DNA of 64,000 bases from Trichoplax sp. H2 (GCA_003344405.1 NOWV01000011.1:620001-684000); one strand, 5' to 3'; positions 13,526 through 26,657 are shown, numbered from the stretch's first letter. Notes: generated from the letters alone by a model not told the origin. A program made the numbers and translations.

Positions 13526-13770
13526 TCAATTTCAGTAAGAAGTTACGATAGATTAACAGGATATGGATTGTCGTTTTCAACTTTCACGATCTGTATTATT
13601 GATATTGACACTTTAGCTTGATTATTAAATAGCTAAACCTCTTTACTCGTATTTATAATGGTATCATGACTGCTACTAAAGTGTTGTTGACGAAAAGGTT
13701 ATTCAATTTCAATAATAGAATATGATAAATTAACAGGATGTTGATTTGTCTCAATTTCACTTCTGCGACA
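13526..13770 (-). pseudogene. Two relics of a receptor C-terminal tail
   Basis: The segment 13556-13690, read on the minus strand, gives a broken version of the last 60 or so residues of receptor B. It contains QQHFSSSHD-like, TSKEV, then LFNNQ and IQIVKVENDN, against QQQFNSSHD, ESKEV, FNNQ and IQVVNVKNDN in the intact gene, with an internal deletion of about 55 bp and a stop. The block TTATTCAATTTCA...TTAACAGGAT recurs at 13526 and 13699, so the extreme 3' end of the tail was duplicated a second time. It lies just 3' of receptor B and is best explained as tandem duplication of that gene's 3' end, followed by decay. Confidence 0.7.
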
Positions 13771-14271
13771 AGGTAACGTACAGTAAAAGCCTATAAGTAG
13801 CTACTAACTTAAACGCCCTTTTACTTAACGTTAAACAAACACAGCAAAAGACTGTAAAGATGAAACTTTTATTAGCAAAGATACATCTACAACTTTTTAC
13901 CATCACTGAACTCAAACGTTCCCGTTTATATAGGTACCGTCTAATTCGTAAACAACAACAGTATTATCTTTATACCTTACTAGGAGAAACATCTTGAACT
14001 GAGATGTTCCTTACATAGCTTTCCTATCAGTAAATATTTTGAATCTCTTACTCATACTTAATCTTAATCTAAGCTCGTAGGTTGTCTAATTCAACTATCA
14101 TCAACTAGAACTTGAATCATCTTACTGCTATCTGTTACACAATAACAATCAATATCAAGTATGTAATGAACTGTTGCAAACAACATCCACGTTAAGGCAT
14201 TACTTATCTTACCTAGCATTACAAATATAAATATTCTCCATAATAGCTACTACTGTACTTATTAAACTGTC

Positions 14272-17200
14272 CTAATGACAAGGCAACACCGTAATATGAT
14301 TGTCATTTTTAACATTTACAACCTGTATCGATGATGCTGGCATTGTAACTTGATGATCTGATTGATTATTGAATGATAAAACCTCTTTACTTTCGTTGAA
14401 GGTCTTATCGACTTGCAAATAAGACACATTCGTTATGCCATCATGGCTGCTATTGAATTGTTGTTGACGAAGGGGAACCTCGCTGTTATAGCTAGAGAAA
14501 CTAGCGTGATGAGATGCTGGACTCGATTTTGCTATAACCCGTGAATCAGTTTGAAAACTAAATTCTTGAATGGAACGGAGTACAGCTTCCTTAGTATTTA
14601 AATCAGGTCTAAACAGAATTGTATAAATTTTAGGAACAAACAGTAATAGTAAAGTCGATAGCCCAAACGATATCACTGCTATAGACGAAAATGCAGCTTT
14701 TACTAATCCTACTGTACCATAAAAGCCTGGTATAGCTAGAGAAACGATTGCTAAAACAATAAATGAACATATAAATATATAGCGAGCTTCATTAAAGTTA
14801 TCGGGTAATTTTCGTGTCTTCCATGCTAATATGGTGCATATACAAATTAAAATTAATGTATAACCAATAATAATACCCAATCCGATATTTAAATCAGTCG
14901 TACAATGCACATGGACTTGATTCTCATATCGGTAATCATAGGTAGCATGTGGTGGATCGATAATAGCAAAGATTAACCAAATAATCATTGGTATAGCGGT
15001 AAGCGAAAATACAAATAGTATCTGAATAAAAGATTTATACCATAGACCGCAACTTCGGCCATTTAGTCGTCTAATATTTGAACTAGCCCTAAATACATCT
15101 GCAATATGTTTAGTTTTAGTTAGTAAGCATGCACTCCATAACGGAGAAGCGATGCTACTTAAGAATCCTCGAAACCAGCACAAGCTTGTAGTAATCGTAA
15201 ATAGATGAGACGCGCCTTGAATAAACAATAAAGTAACGGCGAATAGCTGTAGATAAGACATTGCCTTATTCGATGCCTTAACGATAGGCGTATTATTATA
15301 TTTGATATAAACACCGACAATAAATACAAGTAATAACATACTTAGCAGACAAAATGCTAAAATGGCGAGACATGCAGGACGACGCCAATCGACGATTGTG
15401 GGAGGAATTGGCAGACAATCTGAACGATTTTCATTAGCTATAAATCCAGATGAACATTTAAAGCATTGAGACGTAGTGCCGTTAGAAACTAAACCAGGGC
15501 CACATTTCAAACAGACGTAAAAACAAGTTTGTCCATCTAAGCTATGTTTACGCTCGCCAGTCGCACACGATGTATCGTAGACTTCTTGAGGTATGGACGT
15601 TGTTTCGCCATTACGCCAACGAATATCGTTATCAGCCATTTGTATTTCATCCTGATGAGGATCCCAAGTAGCAACTGTAACAAATTGTAAACATCCACGA
15701 TTATACTGCAGATTCCGAATATCGATTCGATGTAATACTTCATTTCCAGTAAATTTGATGGTATTGCCAGCAGCGTTACGAAAATGAACTTGTTTAAGAT
15801 TATATTTGTAAAGTGAATGATTATATGTTTCAATCGAATTACATTGCTCGCTAGTACAATTTAGTGTACGATGTAATGCATGAGCCATTGCATAGATTGC
15901 ATCTGCTAGATATAATTTATCTTCATTAAAGTTAATTTGATAAGCTTTGCAAGATGAATTATTTTCATCTATTTCCGTATAGTATTCCAAGGTTTCGATA
16001 CATTCTGGCTGAGCAGGTGTGCAATTATATAATTTTAGCCATAGATCGTCAAAATGCGGATTATGTAATTGGCCAGTCACATATTTTCGATAGTACTGAT
16101 TGTATATGGTTAGATTAAACTCTTCTGTCGATATTGTTAGTAAACCGCCGATAACTTCTTTCTTAATCTTATAAAGATGGGGCGAATAAATCCAATCACC
16201 AGCGCCAATCCAAGTCCTATCCGTTAAGTTTTGTTTTTCTGCTTCTTTCATAAACTTAAGTCCTTGTATCAAAGGACTAAGTAAGACAATGACTTTGATG
16301 TTATTACTTAATTTTAATTTCTGTACCGTTTCCACAGTTAATTGATCGATTCGAGTACCGCTAATTGTAAATTCTTGAGCGATACATACACCAGATTCTT
16401 GTAATTTTGAGCGTAATATCTCCATATTGTAACCTATTCCAGATGGTTCGATCGCTATCAAGCATATTCGAGTCATTTTATAATAGTTTATTAACGAGGC
16501 AATTGCAGACAGATGAGATTGAAATGAGGGTTGTGTCGAAAATAAGTTAGATAATTTCTCTTCTGATATAGAGGAGGCTATAGCGATAGGTGTAATCTCA
16601 ATAACGTGGAAATTTTCTAGAAATAGTAATACAGAAATTCATTATAACATTACGATATTTTACATTTTTGTTTGTACGATACCGTACTTGTTACTTTTAC
16701 TAAAAGTGTAATATAGTCGATCTTTGTACGATAGCAATTTAAGTACCTTCCATATTGATGCTAGAAAGCTATTTTAATTGTAAAGTTATTTAATCTATAC
16801 CATTTTATTTACAAGTAATGCAAGATAGTTCTATCTTATGGAAAATCAGATATGAAAATAATAGGAAGAGCTTATGCTAAATGTTTCTGATTTCGATACC
16901 GATAATTTAATATATAAATTTACGTAACGGCATTTAAATATTTTCATTGAAAATTTTTAATATCTTCAATAACCATCGACGGAATTAGTCGCTAATGTAT
17001 CGGCTCTTTAAAGGAAACATCAGTACGATAATTAAAACGGTATTTACATATTTACATCTGATTATACGGATACCGTTAAAATTATTTTTGTAGTTTTTCG
17101 ATCGATACTCTAGAGCATGAAGCAAATATTTATCTCTTAGCATATCTATTTAAAAGCTGATTATACGGATACTGTTAAAAATTATTTTGTTGACTTTTGT

Positions 17201-18831
17201 TTAATGCTTTAGAGCTTGAAACAAAAGTTTATCTGGTTATCATATTCATTTAATAGCGCTTTGTTTGCTAAGCAATTAATTCATAAAGTAAACTAAGATA
17301 TTTGTGTATAACCATAGGTGAACTGGGTATGTTTATGACGCAACTGTAAGAATAGCAATTTCTACATTCCGTAACTACTTCAAGGCTGTCCGTATAAGCT
17401 GTTTGAAATACACACTCACAATAAAATGCATTAATAGCTATATCATAAAGTGATCAATTTATCGCAATTCGGTCAGCCTTCAATTTATATAATTATAAGT
17501 TGAATTTCATATGTAGCTACCATGATCGCACAAATGATACTAAATCCCTTAACCCAATCTATCAACCCATATGCTGTACATATGGTTTGTAAACAACAAT
17601 ATGCTGCACTTGTATAACTGTTCGTAGCATCTTTTACATGTCATTTAATAAATTTGTAAGATATAGTGTTAAAGCGATTTTAAAGCCTAGAAAACTGAAA
17701 AGCTTTTACATTATCTTAAAATTCTATTAAATATCCGTCATTGTAGATCACGTTGTTTTAGTAGCTTTACAAATATGTCTTACTATAATAATATTATTTA
17801 CGCTTACGTTAAGTATCATAATTACTTAGTCAAATGCTGATCAGTGATCACGGACATTCTGTGAGAGAACATCAGCTTTCTTTCTGATTTTTATTGACAA
17901 TAACCTATTTACAATATTAAGTAAAATGGTTTTATTGTGCTTTGATTAATTTTCGTGTGTAGTACGAAAAGTTGACAGAGTTACAATAAGTTTTGTCCAT
18001 GGATTAAACGAAAACGGAATTTTTGCTTATGGATAGAAGATTCCTATGACAATCAAGCAAACTACTATAGTTACAGCTATCGGGAGAATTCTAATTTGTA
18101 AGACCAATTCGCAAGTTTACGTACTTTGACAAAAAGAGTAAAATTTAAAAAAATGAATCGATAGCTAGAATCCGATTTTGATAAAGTTTTATTATTATAC
18201 ATAAAAACGGATATACATTCCATCAATTTATCCTTTGAGTCTCGACTTTCCACCTATACACTATAAATATTGTTTTTTACTTACCTAAAAAACCAGCTGT
18301 AGCTTTGACATAGCTACTCGTTGTTGGACCAATCATTCCCAGAAAGGGTGAATAATGCGATTTAGATATTTCCGACTCAGGCGATTTCTCATCATTGCAA
18401 GAATATTGATTGCATATGCCTTCTTTAAAGGGTAATAAACGGAATAACAATTCCATTACTCCCCTGGAAGTGCGTAAGCTACTATAACATGTATCACGAA
18501 TCTCATAGCCTAGAGTAATATCTGGTAAGAGTTGAGAATTTTGATTGATACTTGTTATAGCTAATATCATGGCAGCTACTAAATGAATGCCTTGTTCGTT
18601 AAAGTCCTGACATTTTCGAAGATGTTGATCGTAAGCATAATGAGCTGGTAAGAGACCAGCAATGATAGCATCGCCGGATTTGCTTAAGCTAAGAGCATTT
18701 GCAACTGGTTGCTCAGTAAATACTTGGCTTACTAATATCTGAGCATCGATTGTAACGTCAAATATAAACAGTAAGATATAAAATAGTAAAAACTGGGCTT
18801 TGAATTTTCTAACCATACACCTGATCTGCAT
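14272..18831 (-). CDS. Class C GPCR, mGluR-like receptor B
   Basis: Complete two-exon gene: exon 1 18285-18831, exon 2 14272-16616, phase-1 junction (Glu codon G|AA), 963 residues. A signal peptide (about 1-31) precedes the Venus-flytrap domain, with LGYEIRDTC and GMIGPTTSS. The cysteine-rich linker (CLKCGPGLVSNG, about 533-585) follows, then seven helices (about 595-845), with KTRKLPDNFNEAR in the third intracellular loop and PKIYTILFRPDLNT after helix 7. A C-tail of about 115 residues, rich in Ser, Asn and Gln, follows; it shares SEVPLR-Q and IQVVNV with receptor C, so the tail is under some constraint. Several N-x-S/T sequons lie in the extracellular part. Same strand and structure as both neighbours; evidently paralogues from local duplication. 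Ligand unknown. Confidence 0.93.
17055..17255. repeat. Tandem duplication in receptor B intron, period about 100 bp
   Basis: Copies start at about 17055 and 17156. Both contain TGATTATACGGATAC, GTTAAAAATTATTTT (or a close variant), CTTTAGAGC or CTCTAGAGC followed by TGAA, and TTTATCT followed by CATAT. The surrounding 1.67-kb intron (16617-18284) shows nothing else recognisable. Confidence 0.75.
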
Positions 18832-19289
18832 CTTTGCAAGAGTAAAATTATTCCATATAGATTGCAGTAGTAAAGTTCAGTAATTTAAACCAAACAACTT
18901 GCTGAAATATGTCAGTCATGAAGATGTCTATCGAATTATGATCAACTTTTATGCAATTGGATGACTTGTATACCAAAATATTAAGTTTAACCCGATCTTG
19001 ATGAAGTATAATGCTCACGATGCGATAATACTGCTACTCTGGCTATCTATAAATTAAATTTATAGTTAAGCAATAAGTGTATTAGTAAATATATGTAATG
19101 AGAATTGCTAGTCAATATGACGTCATGCTTACGTAAAGAATAGGCTAAACATTTCTGCCAATAAATCACTTATCGAGAAATTTCAATATGATCGATCATC
19201 AAATCGATATCAATATGAAACACTCGTTATAATTATTGGCCTAGAAGAGAACTGTACCCTTATGGATTTCAAGTTGCAAGCGATTTTAA

Positions 19290-19493
19290 AAATATTTCCT
19301 GCTCGATTCTGATAGCAATGACTAAATATACGTGTAAGTAGATTAAACTAAGAGGATTAGCAATTAGTTTTGCGGTGTAGTCATCGTATATTGACTTTTA
19401 TGCATTGATTGCAATAGTCAGTATAAACAGTATGACCTAAAATACCAAAGATTGGCCCTTACATTTTCTACTTGTATACTCAATTTTCATCTT
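19290..19493 (-). pseudogene. Broken first exon of a receptor paralogue
   Basis: Reading the minus strand from the ATG at 19491-19493, the first codons give MKIEYTSRKCKGQSLVF and then a stop. Receptor B begins MQIRCMVRKFKAQFLLF, so the match is nearly codon for codon. Beyond the stop the DNA still follows receptor B: ATACTGTTTATACTG against TTACTGTTTATATTT, AATCAATGC against AATCGATGC, and TTGCTAATCCTCTTAGTTTAA against TTGCAAATGCTCTTAGCTTAA, fading near 19.3 kb. The sequence before the ATG (CTTGGAAAG) matches that before receptor C. It is a decayed gene copy; no matching second exon was found nearby. Confidence 0.75.
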
Positions 19494-19819
19494 TCCAAGA
19501 GCGAGTTATTCCATAAAAGAGTTAGTAATTGAAGCCAAACTATTTGCTGCACATAGCTGAATAAAATATAATGAGGATAGGTATAAATCTTCATCCGATT
19601 TCGTTCCGTTAGATGGCCTCTATTAGAGACAGTCCATTTAGCAATGTGATAGCAGATAAATGTGTGAACTACTGAATATATATAATTACAAGCAGTTTTC
19701 AACCGCTCCTTATATTGTGATTGGTAGAAAAAGGATTCTATTATTATTGCCACTCCATATGATGTACGTCATTCACATTCGTTATCACCTTCAAAAACTG
19801 GTTTAAATAATATAATTAA

Positions 19820-19960
19820 TAATCATGAAGCTTACTCTATCTTTTCATATAGTTTGATCATAACAATCATCAGCTGGTAGAAGGCTAGATTTAATTTGTT
19901 GCCAGCTCGGCCAAATAACGGCTACATTTTCCTTTTAACCCAAATTTTAGCCATAGATGC
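19820..19960 (-). pseudogene. Second broken first-exon fragment
   Basis: The plus-strand sequence CAGCTGGTAGAAGGCTAG at about 19871 is almost the same as GAGCTGGTAGAAGGCCAG in receptor A's first exon, the part coding for AGLLPAH. The flanks also track receptor B: TTTGATCATAA-CAATCAT against TTGATCGTAAGCATAAT. There is no usable frame. This is a different copy from the one at 19.3-19.5 kb because it covers overlapping exon positions. Confidence 0.55.
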
Positions 19961-20944
19961 TGTTTACTGAAATGATTTTGCTCAATGCGAATACGATGCG
20001 ATAATAGTAATATGAAAGCACTGTAACTAGCATAGCTTAAAAGTAGCAATGCAATCGAAATGTTGTTACCATTTGCATTTCTCTAGATGGTAACTTTAAT
20101 CTGCAATAAGTCTCTGCAGTGCCAATTTCACTAGCAATATTAAACTATTTATAGTGGAGGTCGTAACTAAGTAGGATAACATATCACCTTTTCGTATTTA
20201 ATGTATCCTGTAACAGAACTACGAAGAATTAAATATATCCGTACTGAAGATTTTATCGTCTTTATTATATAGCATTCTAGCTTGTCCTTGACGTAATATA
20301 TAAATTTAATCTTATCATCATATTATATGCGCGCACATACAGATCGGACTATGTAAAGTATTACCCATAGAATTTAGAAATCTATAGCAAGTTTACAAGC
20401 ATTTGAAAGTTTAAATATCCATCACGACCTCAATCGATTATACTATCAAAGAAAACTTCCCTTTATTAATTAACATATAGCGACTGCAGACGTTAACATT
20501 TAAGAATACTATAGAAAATTTAATTGAAGTTTGGTTAGATTCAATAAACGCAATTTGCGCTTACTAAAGAGCAAAAAGCATTAGCCTCAGAAAATTTAAA
20601 CATATTACTTATCGCATGGACTGTTTTGCAACCAATAATGATAACCAAAGAAATCAAAGTCTAGGTTTTTTAATTATTACTAACTAATACTTTAAAGTTT
20701 TATAGAAAATGAACTGATTGTATATTAAAACTCGAATATTATGGAAACGTATGTATGTCTACGGCGACTACCAAAATAGTTTCTGGAAGTAATATTGCCT
20801 AAGGTATTTTTTTGGTGGCTGAGCGACAAAATTTTTGGCTATTATTGAAGATGTCCAATTATCCGATATTCATAATATTTCAGCTTCTGTTAAAAACTTG
20901 ATCAACTCTTAATAAATTCCGGAAATTCCATTAGTTAGAAATAT

Positions 20945-23900
20945 TTAAGCAACCGACGATAAATTTTCACCTTCAACGTTCACAACTTGTATTAATCTTG
21001 CTGCTGGAGCTTGATGATTTGGTTGATCACTGGATACTAAAATCTCTTTGGTTTCGTTAATACTACGATTAGGGTGTAAGTGTGATGTATTAGTAGCCGC
21101 GTCGTGGCTAACACTTAATTGCTGATGACGAAGAGGAACTTCACTATTAACGCTAGAAAAACTAGTACGACGTGATGTTTGATTCGATTTGGATATTATG
21201 CGTGTATCTGCATTAAAGCTAAATTCTTGAATGGAACGAAGTATAGCTTCCCTAGTATTTAAATCAGGTCTAAATAGAATTGTGTAGACTTTAGGAACAA
21301 ATAGTAGCAATAATGTCGCTAGTCCAAAAGTAATTACCGCTATCGATGCAAACGCCGATTGCACTAATCCCACTGTACTATAATAACCTGGTACTGATAG
21401 AGCGACAATCACTAGAATACTAAATGAACAAATAAATACGTAGCGAGCTTCATTAAAGTTATCAGGTAATTTTCTTGTCTTCCATGCTAATATAGTGCAA
21501 ATGGTGGCTAAGATTAGGGTATAGCCAATTACAATGCCCAATCCAAGGTGTAATCGAGTTGTACAACGCACATAGACTTGATTTTCATATCGATAATCGT
21601 AGATAGCTTGTGGTGGATCAATAATACCAAAGATCAACCAAACAATCATGGCGATAGCCGTGATTGAAAATACAAATAGTATTTGAATAAGTGATTTATA
21701 CCATTGACCTTTGGATCGATTTCTTACTCGTCTAATATTGGAACTAGCACTGAATACATCCGCAACATGTTTAGTTTTAGCGAGTAAGCACGCATTACAT
21801 AAGGGGAAAGCAGTGCCTGTCATGGTATATTGAAGCCAGCATAAACTTGTTGAAATCTCAAATTGATAGGATGCAGCTAGGAAAAATAATAAAATGACAC
21901 TGAAAAGTTGTAGATAAGACATCACCTTGTTTGATGCTTTAACGATGGGTGTATTCTCATATCTGATATAAACAATAAGAATAAATACGAGCAATAACAA
22001 CGATAAGAGAATAAAACTTAAAATGACGATACTGACGGGATCACGCCAATTTAACACCGTGGTAGCAATTGGCTCACAATCTGAACGATTTTGGTTGGCC
22101 ATAAATCCCTGTGAACATTTAAAACATTGAGATGTAGAACCATTAGAAACTAAGCCAGGGCCACACTTTAAGCAGACATAATAACAAGATTGCCGATCTA
22201 AGCTATGCTTTCGTTCGCCTACAGCACATGATGTTTCATAAACTTCTTGTGGTATAGTTATACTCTGGCCATTGCGCCAGCGAAAGTCGTAATCCATTAT
22301 TTCAGTTTCCTCTAAGTTTGGATTCCACATAGCCACTTTGACGTAATGAAGACAACCATCATCATATTGTAAATTTTCCAAGATAATTCGATGCAATACT
22401 TCATTATGGGTAAATTTTACTTGTTGGTCTGCTAAATTAGTGAAACGAATATGCTTGAAATTTTCTTTATAAAGTGTATGATTGTATGTTTCGATTAGAT
22501 TGCAACTTTCTTCCGTGCAATTTAATGTGCGATGGAGTGCATGAGCCATTGCGTAAACTGCATCTAATACATAAAGTGCATTTTGATAAAAGTCACGTTG
22601 ATAAACGGTGCAAGTTGAATTGATACCACCCGTTTCCGCGTAGTGACCCAAATGGCCAGAGCATTCTTCCTGACTTGGTATACAACCATATAATTTTTCC
22701 CATAGAGCATCTAAGTGTGGATTAGGCATTTTACCACTTATGTAACTTTCAAAGTAATGATCATAGACACCTACTTGAGACGATTCTGTCGATACTGCTA
22801 GTAAACCACCAATCACTTCCTTGTTGATCTGGTAAAGATCGAGCGAATGAACCCACTCGCCAGAGCCAATCCAAGTTCTCCCAGTTAAATTTTGTTTCTC
22901 AGCTTCTCTCATAAAAGCAACTCCTTGTACTGCAGGACTAAGCAGGACAATAACTTGAATATTGTCATTGATTTTGAGTTTTTGCACTGTATTAACTATT
23001 TGTAGATCAATATGGTCACCACTGATTGTAAATTCTTGAGCAATACATACACCAGAATCTTGTAAATTTGTCCTTAATACCTCCGTTTTATAGTTTATTT
23101 CCTGTGGTTCAATAGCTATCAAGCATATTCGAGTCATTGAAAAGTATTTAATGATATAAGAAATGAATAAAAGATGGTGTTGAAATGCAGGTTGGGTTGA
23201 ATATAAGTTGAATAAGAGATCTTCTGCTTCTGAGAATGCTATTGCGCTTGGACTAACATCAATAACGTCAAAATTGCCTAGAAATATATAAAATTATCTT
23301 ATTATAATAGTCTTCGTTAAAGGTGCCGTTCTGATACAGCGATAATTTTCAATAATCTTTCTACCTACCATTATACCGATACTGTTAGTAATTTGAATTA
23401 AAAATTAATTAAACATAATGAATCTATTATTTATAAATTTCAGAACTTCATTTGGGGCCTGTTACGGTACTACGTTGCCTAAATTATAGAGTTTAAGAAA
23501 GCATTGTTGCTCACAGTATTTTAGTGATATAGTATAAAGCTGTTTTGCAGATTATAGTACAGCGTGTCTACTGATTGCGAGCCTTTTAGAAGGGTAGTTC
23601 TCAGGCGTTATAGTAGCTGTACTATATTCTTATTAGATCTTTCAACAGATTAGGGTAGTAATTTGTAGAAGCAACTCAAAGTAAGTGATTTACGTTAGAC
23701 TAGTAAAATTGTCAGGAAGTAGTTCGTGACAGGCCACTTTAAAATTTCCAGCTGAAATGATAAGTGAGTTCATATTGGCAATTACTAAGTTTGATACGTA
23801 TATGGAAAGAATAGGTTTGTAGCTTAAATTATATTCATTAGCAATTAAAATTTCAGTTGATCTACTGCATGTTAATGCAGAAGGACAAAGTTAGAATTAT

Positions 23901-26657
23901 GGCTCCATTCTTGGTCTTGATAGTTTTAAAACAGATGTTTACTATTTTAAAATATCTATTTTTAGGGTGCTATCCGTTGCACAATTAGTTCAGAATGAAA
24001 ATGAAAGAGTCTTACGGCATCAATTTAGATTCTGTATACAGTGTATTTAAATGGAGTTATACTTGGAATGTAAAGTAGACTCTCACAACAGCTTCCAAAC
24101 TGTTCTAAATTCCTGAAATTAAGTACCGTAGATCTTTACCGATATACTGTAAAGTTCTAATACTAGATGATAGTTAGGATATAAAACGTGTACAAACGCA
24201 ATAGCCTTGAGCTATTCTCCCTTTTATTTTACTTGTGAAAAACATAGTACGGTAATGTGATAAATTTGTAAAATTATTATTACATCATAAAATTCATTTC
24301 AATAGATTTAAAACTGTATCTAGCTATCAGTGCTATCCAGAATTAGTCATAAACTGTAATAATGTCGGTGTTGTTACACAGATTGTAAATACCATGGCCG
24401 GTAGTGTTGACTATTTTTAAAGTTAGCTACAACAAAGTACAACTATGTTGAAGTGGTACAAAAGGTGCACAAATTTTCAGTTGCGTAGAAAACTGTAATA
24501 GCCTTTAAAAATCAATCTTCTACTAGGTCAAGTATGCTATAATTGATATAATTCAATAATTCTTACTGTATTATGGTCGTTAAATTGTAAATATGCTACA
24601 AATAAGCTGGAAATAGCTAAATTATCATGGTAATTGTTCTTAAAATTGCAATTTGCAACTATAGAAATTTTTTCAATAAGAACTTATAAAAAACTCTGTT
24701 TTACTCTCAATCATTCGCATTTATCAATTGTGAAGAAATTTACGAGCCAGTTTATTACATAAGCTATAATCCATATGCTATCCAATATGGTTAGAAGATA
24801 TTCATACTGTATTATTACTTATGATAGCTTTTGTATGCTATTTATAGCGTATAATATTACTGGTATATGGCAGTTACGGTACTACTTATTCATCTCAGCT
24901 TGTCTAAGACTTTGGAGATAGAAAAGTTTTGAATACAACGTATCTCTCAATCGCATTCAGTATCCATAACGATGGATGGTATTGCTATAGTTGATTCATA
25001 AATCTTAAGTATTTTGGTCTAGAAATAGCATTTAACCTAAAGTATCTTGATAAGTCAATTAAAGCCTGACCTCTGGTATAGATTTGCATTGGAGAATATC
25101 AACCTTCTTTTACAGTACTTGACCTTTTCTATTTTACCGTAAGCTATTAACACTATCAAGCAAAATGATGTCATTCTAATTTGAGTTGAAAGTTGTATTA
25201 GTGAAGATATTAAGAATTAAAATTAAAATAAATCTTTACGTAGAATTATGTGAATACAGAACTGCAGCTGTTGTAAATAGAAAAATGGCAAATCAATAGG
25301 ATACTTATGGGCAGATTTATGACGAGAGTTTATGATTAAGAAATGTTAGCGCCCTAGTTCTTGCAATGGGTCTTGCAAACGATAAATAATTATAAAGCAA
25401 GCAATTTATATCTGATTTTTTGCATAATTTAGAAACGTATACAATCATAAACAGGTGAATGCATTTTTTAAAAGTAAATCGATGATGTCCAGTAATTTCA
25501 TACTAAATTGTTGTAAATGGCGGTAGATTATCTAAGATTAATGCAATCTATTGCCTCGTACTTAAGATTTATACTCAAGAGAAATCTTGGGCGATAAATG
25601 TTGTCGTCAAAGTCGAACATTTGTGATATATTATACATGAGGAAATTAATGATTTTAGATAATTTATTTGTCCATACATTACTTATACCAACTATAAACT
25701 GGCCGATAAAGGGTCACAATAAGTTACTAGTGTAACTTTACTAGAAATAATATTTTATGTAAATTGTTTTCTGTAACCTTGTCATAAATTCCAATCAAAT
25801 CTAATTGCTTAGTCTAATCCTCTACTTTAGCCAATCTTGCATTAAGTAGGTATTATCAATATCAGTTAAATTTGAACGAAATAATTATTTTCCTTGCTGG
25901 ATTATTTTTAGAGAATTGAGTAAATTTCGTCATATAGATCGTGTATGGAACTTACAGTAATCACTATCAGTCTTTTACAACTAAGGAGCTTGAGCTGACT
26001 AAAGCAAGTATTAAAATGAAGTCATGAAACAGGTCATGAAAATAGCATCCCATATTAAAGCCTACAACTGTAGATCTTTTCTGTTAATCTCTAGAACTTA
26101 AAATATTTACACTTACCTAACATGCTTGCGGTAGCTTTTGCAGCATTAGTCATTGTTGGACCAATAACTCCGAGAAAAGGTGAATAAAATGATTCAGTCA
26201 TTCCAAAGTCATGTAATGCAATATTGTAACAGTAATATCCATCGTATGTGCCCTCTGCAAAGGGCAATAAATGCAGTAACAACTCCATTGTTTGTCTAGA
26301 AGTTTGCAAGCTGTTGTAACAAGTATCACGTATATCATAACCCAATGTAATCTCTGGTAAAAGTTTGGGATCGTTATTGACATTGATAATAGCGAACACC
26401 ATAGCTGTTACTAAATGGAGGCCATATTCATCAATGTCTTTGCATTCTCGACTATTTGTATCATAACTATTATGAGCTGGAAAGAGACCAGCAATGACAG
26501 CATCACCAGATTCGCTCAAGCTGAGAGCATTAACAGTTGGTTTTTGCGTATATACGTCGAGTAATGATTTCTGGCAATTAGTTGGAACGGATAATAAGAA
26601 CATCACGGTACAAATTAGTAAAAACTGGCTCTTTAATTTTCCAATTTCACACTTCAT
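20945..26657 (-). CDS. Class C GPCR, mGluR-like receptor C
   Basis: Complete two-exon gene: exon 1 26117-26657, exon 2 20945-23277, phase-1 junction (Gly codon G|GC), 957 residues. Signal peptide about 1-29. Venus-flytrap domain to about 525, with LGYDIRDTC and GVIGPTMTN. Cysteine-rich linker about 531-581, TM1 about 593-618, TM3 with the CWLQ block about 659-682, third intracellular loop KTRKLPDNFNEAR about 780-792, TM7 ending at about 843 and a C-tail of about 114 residues. The tail resembles that of receptor B (SEVPLR, RLIQVVNV). The intron is the longest of the three (2.84 kb). Residues expected to bind an amino acid are not conserved, so calling it a glutamate receptor would be unsafe. 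Class C receptors work as dimers coupled to heterotrimeric G proteins; partner and ligand cannot be read from the sequence. Confidence 0.93.
23278..26116 (-). other. Intron of receptor C
   Basis: Donor GTAAGT at 26116, acceptor TTTCTAG at 23278, phase 1. The 2.8 kb is AT-rich and I find no exon, relic or RNA gene in it on either strand. Confidence 0.8.

Larger units (their letters stand above)
11566..14271. other. Intergenic spacer with large old duplication
   Basis: No intact gene is present. Two segments, about 12.05-12.90 kb and 12.93-13.34 kb, share ordered blocks. Examples are CTACCTGATWCTCCT followed by TTTGATYTATTATAYGAT, CGCTAGATAAATA, TTAATGTACT followed by TTTTTCCTTTATTGA, and TTCTTGGATCATATTTA. 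The second copy is shorter, so a deletion followed the duplication. Relics of a receptor C-tail follow at 13526-13770. Confidence 0.6.
18832..20944. other. Spacer between receptors B and C with receptor relics
   Basis: No intact gene lies here. Two broken first-exon copies are recognisable (about 19.29-19.50 and 19.82-19.96 kb). The bases just 5' of receptor B's start (18832-18915) also recur, diverged, at about 19495-19560, which shows that the flank was copied with the exon. The remainder, 20.0-20.94 kb, is AT-rich and I see nothing coding in it. Confidence 0.6.

Noticed and set aside
15537-15833. Minus-strand 98-codon open frame inside receptor B
   Set aside because: It is a shifted frame of the receptor's second exon.
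19487-19753. Minus-strand 88-codon open frame
   Set aside because: It ends inside the relic first exon at 19290-19493 and mostly covers that relic's copied upstream flank; composition is like translated AT-rich DNA.
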